The notes beneath the pieces were generated by a model. That model did no database searches and was not told the origin of the DNA. It saw only the letters and a list, made by a program, of their open reading frames with translations. From Clostridia bacterium (GTDB lineage Bacteria; Bacillota_A; Clostridia; Oscillospirales; UBA929): a stretch of 25,225 bases of DNA. Shown here piece after piece: positions 1 to 6,315 of this stretch (its first letter is position 1; each line of letters starts with the position of its first letter). The stretch lies in assembly GCA_026001245.1 (NCBI GenBank), contig BNZR01000015.1, positions 1-25,225 on the forward strand, read 5' to 3'. Both the position numbers and the translations under genes were made by a program.

Positions 1-83
1 TTATTCTAGCCCGTTGTTCCGCGTTTTGGCTATCCAAAAACGCTTGAGCCTGCCCCGAATATTTGATTCTCAAAGCGAATCAC
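1..83 (-). pseudogene. Frameshifted 5' end of an unknown gene, cut by the window edge
   Basis: A GTG at 83-81 follows a purine-rich ribosome site (GAGGGGGG). It opens a frame reading VIRFENQIFG and then stops within a few codons. A second frame continues without a stop to the window edge as QAQAFLDSQNAEQRARI, which looks like natural protein. The two frames join if one G is removed from the GGGG run at 53-56. I read this as one gene with a one-base insertion, either a real pseudogene or a homopolymer sequencing error. I do not recognise the family. It lies downstream of the toxin-antitoxin pair on the same strand. Confidence 0.35.
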
Positions 84-113
84 GCCCCCCTCTATCTGTT
101 TTCGCCCCCAAAA

Positions 114-141
114 TCAACAAAAATCATGTTGCCGCTTCTTC
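114..141. repeat. 28-bp direct repeat, copy 1
   Basis: The 28 bases from TCAACAAAAATCA through GTTGCCGCTTCTTC recur at 1419-1446 with one mismatch. Each copy covers the last codons of a minus-strand gene (both proteins end in EEAAT) and the bases just after its stop. Confidence 0.75.
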
Positions 142-369
142 ATGAGAATATTCGTTACGGTCTGCTTTAAGTTGTTGAAGCGTGACATATTCACCGCGCT
201 CAATTTCATCAAAGCCTTTTTGATACGGTTCAGCTTCCTGCTCGCTCAACAACTCTATTACGTACTGTTCATCCGTAAGCCCTTTAAGCATACGGGCAAC
301 AACAGCATACTCCTTCGTATCCAAACCTGATATTGTGTGATATAGCGACAACAATTCCCCGGTTGACAT
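124..369 (-). CDS. RelB-like antitoxin of a RelE-type toxin-antitoxin pair
   Basis: This 81-residue acidic protein lies 11 bp downstream of a RelE-like toxin gene on the same strand. Its ATG at 369 follows AGGAGGTGTCGTC, a strong ribosome site. The C-terminal half carries a YQKGFDEIERGEYVTLQQLK segment, the kind of toxin-wrapping tail found in RelB/Phd-type antitoxins. No DNA-binding motif is obvious. The toxin-first order resembles HigBA-type modules. The assignment rests mainly on the pairing. The last residues (EEAAT) and the following bases match the end of the XRE gene at 1429-1788, so the 3' ends may have been exchanged or duplicated. Confidence 0.7.
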   Translation of the reverse strand: MSTGELLSLYHTISGLDTKEYAVVARMLKGLTDEQYVIELLSEQEAEPYQKGFDEIERGEYVTLQQLKADRNEYSHEEAAT

Positions 370-380
370 GACGACACCTC

Positions 381-626
381 CTATTTATATACTTGACCAC
401 GAGAGTCAATGTCAGATACCTCTAATATATCATTGTTTACACGATATATTATGCGATATTTCCCAATGCGAGCGCGAAACGTATGCGGCTTGCCCTTGTA
501 TGGGGCAATATCACCCATTGGCGGTACTTTAGAAAGATTTTCCAAAGCCCGTGATATTCGTTCAAAGTTTACAGTATCCGTTTTGCAAAGAAATTTCCTT
601 GCGTCTTTTGACAGCCTAATCTCCAA
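381..626 (-). CDS. RelE/ParE-superfamily toxin
   Basis: This 81-residue basic protein has the RelE signature in its second half: FRARIGKYRIIYRV followed by LEVSDIDSRGQVYK, the paired strands and catalytic arginines of ribosome-dependent mRNA interferases. Its length is normal for the family. The only good start is a TTG at 626-624, preceded by GGCGGTGAGGG. The partner antitoxin begins 11 bp downstream, so the two are almost certainly co-transcribed. RelE toxins cleave mRNA in the ribosomal A site, whereas ParE relatives poison gyrase. The Arg/Tyr-rich C-terminus fits RelE better, but sequence alone cannot settle this. Confidence 0.85.
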   Translation of the reverse strand: MEIRLSKDARKFLCKTDTVNFERISRALENLSKVPPMGDIAPYKGKPHTFRARIGKYRIIYRVNNDILEVSDIDSRGQVYK

Positions 627-688
627 ACCCTCACCGCCTTTTTAATTGCCCAATCTTTTCCGAATTGCGGAAAGATTCAGAACGTTTT

Positions 689-736
689 TTATATTCCCGT
701 CTTTGGGTGAACCGTCGGAGACCCATACGCGCCCAT
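689..736 (-). other. 15-codon ORF with a strong ribosome site; gap 645-826 otherwise empty
   Basis: An ATG at 736-734 sits 5 nt after AAGGAGGT and reads MGAYGSPTVHPKTGI before a stop. A shifted frame in the same stretch (about 773-644) stays open and reads plausible protein ending in IKNVLNLSAIRKRLGN, but it has no start codon. This may be the remains of a small gene upstream of the RelE-type module. Nothing else is convincing between the two toxin loci. Confidence 0.2.
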
Positions 737-826
737 GGCGACCTCCTTGTAATCTGCCGCGCTATTTAGGCGCAGGTTTATTTTATCGGCTCACGCCGTG
801 GAAATTCTATTATTCCCAGCTTTGCG

Positions 827-1203
827 CTATCCTTCGTTCTGCAATCCCATGCAAAGCCCGATATACAAACACCTGTCCACCTCGTCAAGCAACGCCGCTG
901 ATAGTTGCCCCGCACACCAGACCCCGTTTGCAATAAACAAAGATTTTAGTATGGTGTACGGTTGGGCGCAGACTATGTATGATTCCTTTGTCAGCTTCGT
1001 TGACCCGGCTGGGATAGCCACGTTGGTTTCAAAGTCCTTGCTATCTTCGTCTGATGTAATCAAGAGAACAGTAACCGCATCATAATTCTTGAAAATCGCG
1101 CCTTCTTGCAAGACAACCACAAATTTCTTTTTGCCTTTCGGGAAATTGATGTCAAAGGTGTAGGGAAGTTTATATAGTAAATTTCCCCGCGCTTAAACTC
1201 CAT
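827..1203 (-). pseudogene. MazF/PemK-like mRNA interferase, frameshifted near codon 14
   Basis: The ATG at 1203-1201 overlaps the stop of the upstream antitoxin gene by one base (TGATG). It reads MEFKRGEIYYINFP, a typical MazF N-terminus. The frame then goes out of register. A -1 shift at the CCC run near 1163 restores YTFDINFPKGKKKFVVVLQ and the rest of a MazF fold (VTVLLITSDED, later the GQLSAALLDEVDRCLYIGL helix) to the stop at 827. From the start ATG to the later in-frame ATG at 1120 is 83 bases, one short of a codon multiple, so one base is missing. Without the shift, translation ends after about 50 residues. It is either inactivated or misread at a homopolymer. Confidence 0.75.
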
Positions 1204-1382
1204 CACAGAACATTCCCCTCGTGCTTAATAGTCTGATACTGCGCCAGTTCCGTCATGTGAGAGTGTTCGCTTGCAACGTACAAATCGTGAGCATTGGGGA
1301 TATGCCGCTTGGAGGTATCGGACTTGACCCTAGCGGCACTATTCGCAAGACGCGCCAGCTTATCGGGGATGTTTTTGCCCAT
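1203..1382 (-). CDS. Putative antitoxin paired with the MazF-like toxin
   Basis: This 59-residue protein ends with its stop overlapping the MazF-like start (TGATG), the classic coupling of an antitoxin-toxin operon. I chose the ATG at 1382 because purine-rich AAAAGGTAAAGAAG precedes it; a TTG start at 1412 would add ten residues. The N-terminus, IPDKLARLANSAARVKSD, could form helices. The remainder is hydrophilic and ends in TIKHEGNVL. I do not recognise a named antitoxin family, so the function is inferred from position alone. Confidence 0.55.
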   Translation of the reverse strand: MGKNIPDKLARLANSAARVKSDTSKRHIPNAHDLYVASEHSHMTELAQYQTIKHEGNVL

Positions 1383-1418
1383 GTAACTCAACTTCTTTAC
1401 CTTTTCTATCAACCAAAG

Positions 1419-1446
1419 TCAACAAAAATCACGTTGCCGCTTCTTC
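1419..1446. repeat. 28-bp direct repeat, copy 2
   Basis: This copy matches 114-141 at 27 of 28 positions. It covers the EEAAT codons and stop of the XRE gene and the bases beyond. The two copies bracket about 1.28 kb that contains both toxin-antitoxin modules. Confidence 0.75.
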
Positions 1447-1788
1447 GCGGACTAACTCGTGCTTTGCAATAAGGGTGTCCACAACACCATCTATATATCG
1501 TCTGTCGTCCCCGCCAAGCCGACGATACTTCCGAACATGCTCCTGCTCTTCAGCCGTAAGGTCGGATTGAGGGAAAGGAATGAGTTTCGAGTGAGGTTGG
1601 TCATCGAGATCATCTAACGTACAACCGAGTGCACGACAAATATCTTGTAGAGTTTTTAGCTTGGGGTTTATGTTTACCCCTGCTGTTATTTTCTCTAGTG
1701 TGGTTAGAGTAACTCCTGATATGTCGGATAATTTTTTGTTTGTTAAGCCTTTTTCTTTTTTTAGTCTGTTAATAACTTCAAGCCCCAT
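1429..1788 (-). CDS. XRE-family transcriptional regulator (HTH_3)
   Basis: This 119-residue regulator has an N-terminal Cro/CI-type helix-turn-helix: INRLKKEKGLTNKKLSDISG, then VTLTTLEKITAG as recognition helix and LKTLQDICRALGCTLDDL. The C-terminal part is charged and helical (DLTAEEQEHVRKYRRLGGDD), as in many clostridial mobile-element regulators. I chose the ATG at 1788 because GGAGG lies 7 nt upstream; the longer ORF start at 1812 lacks this. A strong promoter lies directly upstream, and a second small HTH gene diverges from the same region, a lysogeny-switch-like layout. Confidence 0.85.
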   Translation of the reverse strand: MGLEVINRLKKEKGLTNKKLSDISGVTLTTLEKITAGVNINPKLKTLQDICRALGCTLDDLDDQPHSKLIPFPQSDLTAEEQEHVRKYRRLGGDDRRYIDGVVDTLIAKHELVREEAAT

Positions 1789-1813
1789 TCTCAACCTCCA
1801 CTCTTTCAGCAAT

Positions 1814-1842
1814 AGTATACCTTATATATTTTGCGTTGTCAA
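1814..1842 (-). promoter_or_regulatory. Sigma-A promoter of the XRE regulator
   Basis: On the minus strand, TTGACA (1842-1837), a 17-bp spacer and TATACT (1819-1814) lie about 25 bp upstream of the chosen start. Confidence 0.7.
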
Positions 1843-1882
1843 GCGGCAAACCTCACTTAAATGAAATTTTTTCAAAAAAGCT

Positions 1883-1933
1883 TTGATAACAGTAATTAAC
1901 CGCTGCATAACGCTGTTGATAGCAGTTAATTGA
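1883..1933. repeat. Pair of direct repeats, likely operator
   Basis: TTGATAACAGTAATTAA at 1883-1899 and TTGATAGCAGTTAATTGA at 1916-1933 are near-identical direct repeats 33 bp apart. They lie between the XRE gene and the divergent small HTH gene, so they are plausible binding sites for one of those regulators. Confidence 0.45.
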
Positions 1934-1954
1934 GGCATGATGGAGGTGTTTTTA

Positions 1955-2173
1955 ATGTCTGAATACTTGAACCTAAAAGCTGAAATGATTCGCCGTCGAC
2001 TGACAACGGCCGACTTCGCTAGTAGTCTGGGGATAAGCGAAAGAGCCGTCTGCGCTAAAATAAAAGGGGATTCTGACTTCTACTGGTCGCAGGCGAAAAA
2101 GCTCCGAGAGACTTTTTTTGAGGGGGTCGACATGCTGACCCTGTTTGCCCGCGACGAGCAGGACAGCGCGTGA
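1955..2173 (+). CDS. Small phage-type HTH regulator
   Basis: This 72-residue protein starts at the ATG at 1955, where GGAGGTG lies 7 nt upstream. It consists almost entirely of a Cro-like helix-turn-helix: LKAEMIRRRLTTADFASSLGI, then SERAVCAKIKGDSDFYWSQAKKL. Proteins of this size and type are common early regulators of prophages and conjugative elements in clostridia. It diverges from the XRE gene across the repeated operator-like sequence and lies 26 bp before the Bro-N remnant, consistent with a former repressor-Cro-antirepressor cassette. Confidence 0.7.
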   Translation: MSEYLNLKAEMIRRRLTTADFASSLGISERAVCAKIKGDSDFYWSQAKKLRETFFEGVDMLTLFARDEQDSA

Positions 2174-2199
2174 GGGGGAAATTTGAAAGGAGTGATTTT

Positions 2200-2419
2200 A
2201 TGGAGAGCATGTTAACAACCCTTGGGACATTTGAAAACAGCGAGTTCGGAGAACTTGAAGTGCGGACTATTGACGGCAAGGAATATTTCCCTGCGACAGT
2301 CTGCGCGAAGATGTTGGGGGTACGCCAACCCTCGAAAAGCGATTCGTGACCACTGCAAAGAGGCTTTAACGTGCGGCGTGTTAGTACCGGCGTTAGACTG
2401 TACGGCGTTCGTCCGCTGA
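2200..2419 (+). pseudogene. Bro-N antirepressor, frameshifted and truncated
   Basis: The ATG at 2200 follows GAAAGGAGTG. The frame reads FENSEFGELEVRTIDGKEYF and then AKMLG, the start of a Bro-N (BRO family, N-terminal) prophage antirepressor domain. At the GGGGG run 2316-2320 the domain continues one frame over as YANPRKAIRDHCKEALT, the conserved middle of Bro-N, and ends at 2419. Removing one G restores a single frame. The C-terminal domain is absent because ParB-like sequence follows. BRO proteins bind DNA and relieve repression in phages. Confidence 0.7.
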
Positions 2420-2810
2420 TGCCGGAAGCCCGCGACTGGTCTGTACCCCAGCAGAGGTTGCCGAGGTCTTGCTGGATAAAGTGGACTCCCGCGAAATCGC
2501 GTTCAATCCCGCCGTCGAGCTATCACATCTCAGCTATGACGAGCAGTTTGCTGTGGTCAACGCAATGGGGAATTACGATGTGAAGCCGTCGCTCTCGCAG
2601 ACGGTGCGGTTAAAGAAACTGAAACAGGACGGCAAGCTAACGCCGGAGCTGATTGACGAGGTACTGGCGGAGAAAAAGGAGTCGCCTGCGTCGAGAGCGA
2701 AAATCACGCTCCACTACCGCAAATATTTCCCTCCCGAATACTCACCGAAACAGGTTGAGGAAGTGATAGTCGCATTGCTGAAAGACTGGCGAAAAACACA
2801 AATGGCATAA
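2415..2810 (+). pseudogene. 3' fragment of a ParB-like partition protein of a conjugative element
   Basis: From about 2430 one frame reads TPAEVAEVLLDKVDSREIAF, then NPAVELSHLSYDEQFAVVNA, LSQTVRLKKLKQDGKL and, near the end, KYFPPEYSPKQVEEVIVALL. This matches my memory of the C-terminal half of ParB-like proteins in Tn1549/CTn-type elements. The N-terminal ParB nuclease domain is missing and an in-frame stop lies at 2394. A TTG at 2469 could start a 113-residue product, but it has no good ribosome site. It abuts the Bro-N remnant, so a deletion probably joined the two. Confidence 0.65.
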
Positions 2811-2819
2811 GCAGAATGA

Positions 2820-2864
2820 AAGCCGCCGCCTTGTCCCGTCTTGGGATAAGGCGGCGGCTTTTGC
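2820..2864 (+). terminator. Intrinsic terminator after the ParB-like fragment
   Basis: AAGCCGCCGCCTT (2820-2832) pairs perfectly with AAGGCGGCGGCTT (2848-2860), followed by a short T run. A small second hairpin (TTGCGTT/AACGCAA) follows immediately. Confidence 0.8.
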
Positions 2865-2893
2865 GTTGCTTATAACGCAAAACAATATGACAG

Positions 2894-2940
2894 AAAAAGC
2901 TCGGAGATTCCCATTACGGGAGTCTCCGAGCTTTTTCTTT
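2894..2940 (+). terminator. Second strong hairpin terminator
   Basis: AAAAAGCTCGGAGA (2894-2907) pairs with TCTCCGAGCTTTTT (2923-2936), with the inner TCCC/GGGA continuing the stem and a T-rich tail. The near-symmetric A and T flanks could make it bidirectional. Confidence 0.8.
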
Positions 2941-2973
2941 TTGCCCAAAAATAAAATTATGGAGGTCTGACCA

Positions 2974-3159
2974 ATGAAGTACGCCAACGAAACGCAATTC
3001 ACCCGCACTTACGATAAATTCGAGTATCATCTCGAAGATTTGGACTGCATTTACTGTGTAAATTTTAAGCGACGCGGCGGTAATGGCTGCGGGCGTTCTG
3101 TCTGTGAGTTCGCCGATGCCATCCGCTTCCTGCTCCATTTCGGCGAAGACGAAAGCTGA
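2974..3159 (+). CDS. Small cysteine-motif protein of conjugative elements
   Basis: This 61-residue protein has a strong ribosome site (GGAGGTCTGACC before the ATG). It starts MKYANETQFTRTYDKFEYHL and carries DCIYCVNFKRRGGNGCGRSV followed by a final Cys. The C-x2-C and C-x5-C spacing suggests a small zinc-binding fold. Short proteins with this N-terminus and Cys pattern recur in clostridial conjugative elements near partition and mobilisation genes, from memory. Function unknown. It is isolated between two terminators and the next small gene. Confidence 0.65.
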   Translation: MKYANETQFTRTYDKFEYHLEDLDCIYCVNFKRRGGNGCGRSVCEFADAIRFLLHFGEDES

Positions 3160-3260
3160 GGCTACTCGCCGATACATGGGCATACTATTAGCAAGGTATT
3201 TGATGCGCTGACTTCTCAGGCAGCGAATGGTTCAAACAATAATTCAAAGGAGGATTTCAT

Positions 3261-3587
3261 ATGAAAAACGAAGTATTCTCAGGGCTTGTCGCGTTGCTTG
3301 AGGAGCGGTTTCAGGAGATGGACAGCGACATCACGGTCAAGTTGGCGGACAGTGATATGGAGTACGCCGCACTCAAGGCTCGCATCGATGAACTGGAGCG
3401 ACAATTCCCGTTCATTGAGAAGGTTCTGGAAGGCAAGGACGAACTGCGCCTGACATCCGAGCAACACGCCGGATTTGCGGAGTATATGCGCGTGACGAAC
3501 GAGGCGGAGAACATAGAGCGGATGAACCTATACTTGTCGGGTCACCGTGACTGCTTTGCCTACCTTAAAAGAATCGGATTGCTCTGA
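3261..3587 (+). CDS. Conserved conjugative-element protein (DUF6664-like)
   Basis: This 108-residue, mostly helical protein has AAAGGAGG well placed before its ATG. The segments YAALKARIDELERQFPFIEK, LTSEQHAGFAEYMRVTNEAE and the ending LSGHRDCFAYLKRIGLL match a short family I know from Tn916/Tn1549-like elements (I believe DUF6664). No catalytic motif is visible and the role is unknown. A strong terminator begins about 22 bp after the stop, so it is transcribed as a monocistron or as the last gene after 2974. Confidence 0.7.
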   Translation: MKNEVFSGLVALLEERFQEMDSDITVKLADSDMEYAALKARIDELERQFPFIEKVLEGKDELRLTSEQHAGFAEYMRVTNEAENIERMNLYLSGHRDCFAYLKRIGLL

Positions 3588-3609
3588 CAATGGTCGGTGC
3601 GCCGAAAAG

Positions 3610-3644
3610 AGCCGCCTCGCTAAAAAACGAAGCGGCTTTTTTTT
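3610..3644 (+). terminator. Intrinsic terminator with long T run
   Basis: AGCCGC (3610-3615) followed by CTCG pairs with CGAAGCGGCT ending at 3637, and a run of eight Ts follows. Confidence 0.85.
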
Positions 3645-3678
3645 GTTGCGCGGATTGTGCGCGGCATTAAAAAATGAC

Positions 3679-3707
3679 TTGACATTATTCGTTTAGCCGT
3701 ATATAAT
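3679..3707 (+). promoter_or_regulatory. Consensus sigma-A promoter
   Basis: TTGACA (3679-3684), 17 bp, TATAAT (3702-3707): a perfect consensus. It drives the small HTH gene at 3740 and may read on into RR1-HK1. Confidence 0.9.
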
Positions 3708-3739
3708 ATAGAATAGAGAAAATTTGAGGAGGTAACGCC

Positions 3740-3919
3740 GTGGATTACATCTCTACAAGGGAAGCATCTGAAAAATGGGAAATCTCCGAACGCCGCATTC
3801 AAAAGCTGTGCGAAGAGAACCGGATACCCGGCGTTGTGCGTTTCAGCCGTGTTTGGGCGATTCCTAAAGACGCGGATAAGCCAATTGACGGAAGATTGAA
3901 AAAAGAACAATCAGATTAA
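3740..3919 (+). CDS. Excisionase-like HTH_17 protein
   Basis: A GTG start at 3740 with GAGGAGGT 6 nt upstream opens a 59-residue frame. It begins VDYISTREASEKWEISERRI and continues QKLCEENRIPGVVRF...VWAIPKDADKP. This is the MerR/excisionase-type winged helix (HTH_17) found as small standalone proteins or at the N-terminus of Fic proteins. A perfect promoter precedes it. Its last codons and stop overlap the first half-site of the response-regulator operator before RR1. Role probably DNA binding; whether it acts as a true excisionase is unknown. Confidence 0.75.
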   Translation: MDYISTREASEKWEISERRIQKLCEENRIPGVVRFSRVWAIPKDADKPIDGRLKKEQSD

Positions 3920-3948
3920 AGCCAAATTAAAGGTTCTCGGTGTAATAT
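3915..3948 (+). promoter_or_regulatory. Response-regulator operator A and promoter of RR1
   Basis: ATTAAAG at 3915-3921 and 3926-3932 form an 11-bp-period direct repeat. A -10 box TAATAT (3943-3948) begins after 10 intervening bases. There is no -35 consensus, as expected for a promoter activated by an OmpR-type regulator bound there. The RR1 ATG lies 41 bp after the repeat. Confidence 0.75.
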
Positions 3949-3973
3949 ATATCACAATAAAGGAGGTGTCTGT

Positions 3974-4672
3974 ATGAAGGTCTTATATGTGGAAGATGAA
4001 AAATATATGGCTCGCGCTGTTGCGCAAGTCCTAAAAAAGAACAATTACAGCGTAGACTTGGCGTATGACGGCGAAAGCGGGCTTGACCTCGCCCTGTCCA
4101 GCGTATATGACATCATCGTCCTCGACATCATGCTGCCAAAACTCGATGGAATTAGTATACTGCGGGAAATGCGCAACCAGAATGTCACTACGCCCGTAAT
4201 ACTTCTGACTGCGAAAGGGGAAACAGAAGATAAAGTAAACGGTCTGGACAGCGGAGCGGACGATTACTTGGCAAAGCCATTCCAGACCGATGAACTTATG
4301 GCCAGACTCCGTGCGCTTGGACGGCGCAAGGAACTGATTGTAGCCGATAATGCGCTCGTGTTCGGAGATGTTGAATTGAACTACAATGCCCTTGATTTAT
4401 TTGGCAATGGTCAGACTTTCCATCTGACGTTGAAAGAAAGCCAGTTACTCGAATTATTCATCCTTAACAAAGGGCAGGCGCTTTCCACGGACATGATTAT
4501 CGAAAAGGTGTGGGGGTGGGATTCAGATGCCGAGGACAGTCACGTTCAGGTTCAGGTTGCGTTCCTGCGGAAGAAACTGTCGCTTCTATCGAAATGTGTA
4601 AAAATCAAGACAGTTCGAGGCATCGGATATATGCTTACACTCGATGATGAGGGGGATGCAGCCGATGTTTAA
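3974..4672 (+). CDS. OmpR/PhoB-family response regulator 1
   Basis: This 232-residue protein has a receiver domain (about 1-115) with the acidic pocket VEDE at 6-9, phospho-acceptor Asp51 in VLDIMLPKLDG, the LLTAKGE switch region and LAKPF lysine. A winged-helix DNA-binding domain (about 125-225) follows, with LTLKESQLLELF and the final TVRGIGYML hairpin. AAAGGAGGTG precedes the ATG. It overlaps the HK1 start by 8 bases. The paralogue at 16243-16941 is the same length and roughly 88-90% identical by hand alignment. The operator-like repeat upstream suggests autoregulation. Confidence 0.95.
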   Translation: MKVLYVEDEKYMARAVAQVLKKNNYSVDLAYDGESGLDLALSSVYDIIVLDIMLPKLDGISILREMRNQNVTTPVILLTAKGETEDKVNGLDSGADDYLAKPFQTDELMARLRALGRRKELIVADNALVFGDVELNYNALDLFGNGQTFHLTLKESQLLELFILNKGQALSTDMIIEKVWGWDSDAEDSHVQVQVAFLRKKLSLLSKCVKIKTVRGIGYMLTLDDEGDAADV

Positions 4673-5972
4673 GAAACTCAGAAACAGTATTATGATGTTT
4701 AATGTACTGATTGTTTCGCTCGTAATGCTTGCCGCGTTTGCCGTTATTTATTTCGTGACACAAGGAAATATCGAAAGGGAGAACGGGCAGCGCTTACAAG
4801 CTGTGTCCTCTATGTTTTTTGCGCCTAACAGGACGCTGCCGGCAGGACTCCGCCCGCCGGGCGGGGTTACGGATTCAAACACAGAAGTAACGACCGCATC
4901 GGAACGGTTTTCAGTTGAGTATGGAGTATCATTTGTTTTATTTGTAAAAGACGGGCAGTTGGCAAACGTCAATAGTCAGCTTGACCTCGATGACAGCGTT
5001 TACATTGAGGCCTTTCAAAAAGCGGGTGACTTGCAAAGCGGACAAATAACACTTGCTAACAGAAAATGGATTTTTACTGTTGCTGAAACGCCACAGATGG
5101 TCGGTAGATTTCCCGATATTCCGGACGGCGTCAGTTATTCTCGGATTGTATTCCTTGACATAACAAACGGTAACAATATTTTGCGGACGCTTATGATTAC
5201 ACTTGCATCCGTGGGTTTTGGCGTACTGCTTGTATTATTTTGGGTATCATATCGCTTTGCCGTTCGTGCCGTGCAGCCTATCGAGGGAAACTATAACAGG
5301 CAGAAGCAATTTATCGCTGATGCTTCTCACGAATTTCGAACACCACTTGCTGTCATAAGCGCAAATGTAGACGCAGTTACCGCAAGTGGCGAGGCGAGCG
5401 TTAACAGCCAGAAGGAATGGTTTGATTATATCCGCTCCGAGTTGAAACGTACCGGAAAACTGGTGGACGATTTGCTTTATCTGGCAAAATCAGAAAATAT
5501 CAGGCAAGAAGACAACCTTCCGTTTAACCTCTCTTTGGCGTGTGAAACGGTATGCGCTTCAATGGAAGCTGTTCTGTATGATGGAGGGAAATCACTTAAA
5601 ACTGATATTGCAAAAAATGTAACTATTGTTGCCGACAGCGAGAAAATCTCCGGGGTACTATATATCCTGCTCGACAACGCAGGAAAATACACGCCCAAAG
5701 ACGGCAAAATCGCAGTTACGCTTAAACGGGAGGGCGACAAGGCAATCTTACGAGTGATGAACAGCGGCGATGGTATTGCGGCGGTGGATTTGCCGAGAAT
5801 CTTTGACCGTTTCTACCGCACCGATGCTTCGCGTTCAACTGAAACGGGTGGTTCGGGATTGGGGTTGTCCATCGCCAAAACTATCATCGAAAACTCCGGC
5901 GGCACAATAATCGCCGAAAGCGCGAACGGCGTGACGACGTTCACTGTAAAGTTGCGGGCGCAAAAAAGCTGA
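4665..5972 (+). CDS. Sensor histidine kinase 1, partner of RR1
   Basis: I start this 435-residue membrane kinase at the ATG at 4665 (MFKKLRNSIMMFN), about 10 nt after GAGGGGG; upstream ATGs lack spacing. TM1 is near 11-31 and TM2 near 174-196, flanking an extracytoplasmic sensor of about 140 residues. The cytoplasmic part has a HisKA motif, ADASHEFRTPLAVI (His near 222), an N box (LLDNAGKYTP), and G boxes (NSGDGI, GGSGLGLSIAKTI). It phosphorylates RR1 in response to an unknown surface signal. It is very similar to HK2 except in the extracytoplasmic loop, which has a Pro/Gly-rich insertion here. Confidence 0.95.
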   Translation: MFKKLRNSIMMFNVLIVSLVMLAAFAVIYFVTQGNIERENGQRLQAVSSMFFAPNRTLPAGLRPPGGVTDSNTEVTTASERFSVEYGVSFVLFVKDGQLANVNSQLDLDDSVYIEAFQKAGDLQSGQITLANRKWIFTVAETPQMVGRFPDIPDGVSYSRIVFLDITNGNNILRTLMITLASVGFGVLLVLFWVSYRFAVRAVQPIEGNYNRQKQFIADASHEFRTPLAVISANVDAVTASGEASVNSQKEWFDYIRSELKRTGKLVDDLLYLAKSENIRQEDNLPFNLSLACETVCASMEAVLYDGGKSLKTDIAKNVTIVADSEKISGVLYILLDNAGKYTPKDGKIAVTLKREGDKAILRVMNSGDGIAAVDLPRIFDRFYRTDASRSTETGGSGLGLSIAKTIIENSGGTIIAESANGVTTFTVKLRAQKS

Positions 5973-5975
5973 ACT

Positions 5976-6009
5976 ATTAAAGGTAGATTAAAGAATAACA
6001 AGTTATAAT
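5976..6009 (+). promoter_or_regulatory. Response-regulator operator B and promoter of the GT2 gene
   Basis: ATTAAAG at 5976-5982 and 5987-5993, then 10 bp, then a perfect TATAAT (6004-6009). From the -10 box through the TTG start at 6037 the sequence is identical at 35 of 36 positions to the leader of the alarmone synthetase gene at operator D. Confidence 0.8.
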
Positions 6010-6036
6010 CGCTCTCATAAAGGGGGCGATTTCATT

Positions 6037-6315
6037 TTGATTTACGATATACCAACAGAAAAACTAATTGTCGTAATACCGGCTTACAACCCCGACAAAC
6101 GGCTCATACAGCTTGTTGAGGAAATCCGCGCTTTGTGGAATCCTATTATTATCATCATAGATGACGGAAGCAAACCGGACGTGAAATGGATTTTTGCTAA
6201 ACTGGAAACGGTGTATAGTTGCGATATTTTATCCCACGCTCATAACAAGGGGAAAGGAGCGGCACTTAAAACAGCGGCAAACTATATTGTGAATACATAT
6301 CCGAAAAACGTGGGA
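6037..6315 (+). pseudogene. 5' fragment of a GT2 glycosyltransferase gene
   Basis: The first ~92 codons of the chimeric ORF are a family 2 glycosyltransferase: an N-terminal strand with VVIPAYNPDK, the nucleotide-binding IDDGS acidic motif and the HNKGKGAALKTA stretch. The DXD-containing half, normally the next part (TADADGQH-like), is missing because the frame switches near 6310. The intact promoter and operator B upstream show that this was a regulated target of the two-component system. It is more AT-rich than the sequence it is fused to. Confidence 0.75.

Noticed and set aside
6007..6031. Possible ribosome-site-hiding hairpin (AATCGC/GCGATT) in the leaders of operators B and D
   Set aside because: The left arm starts in the -10 box and lies upstream of the expected transcript start, so it would not be in the RNA.
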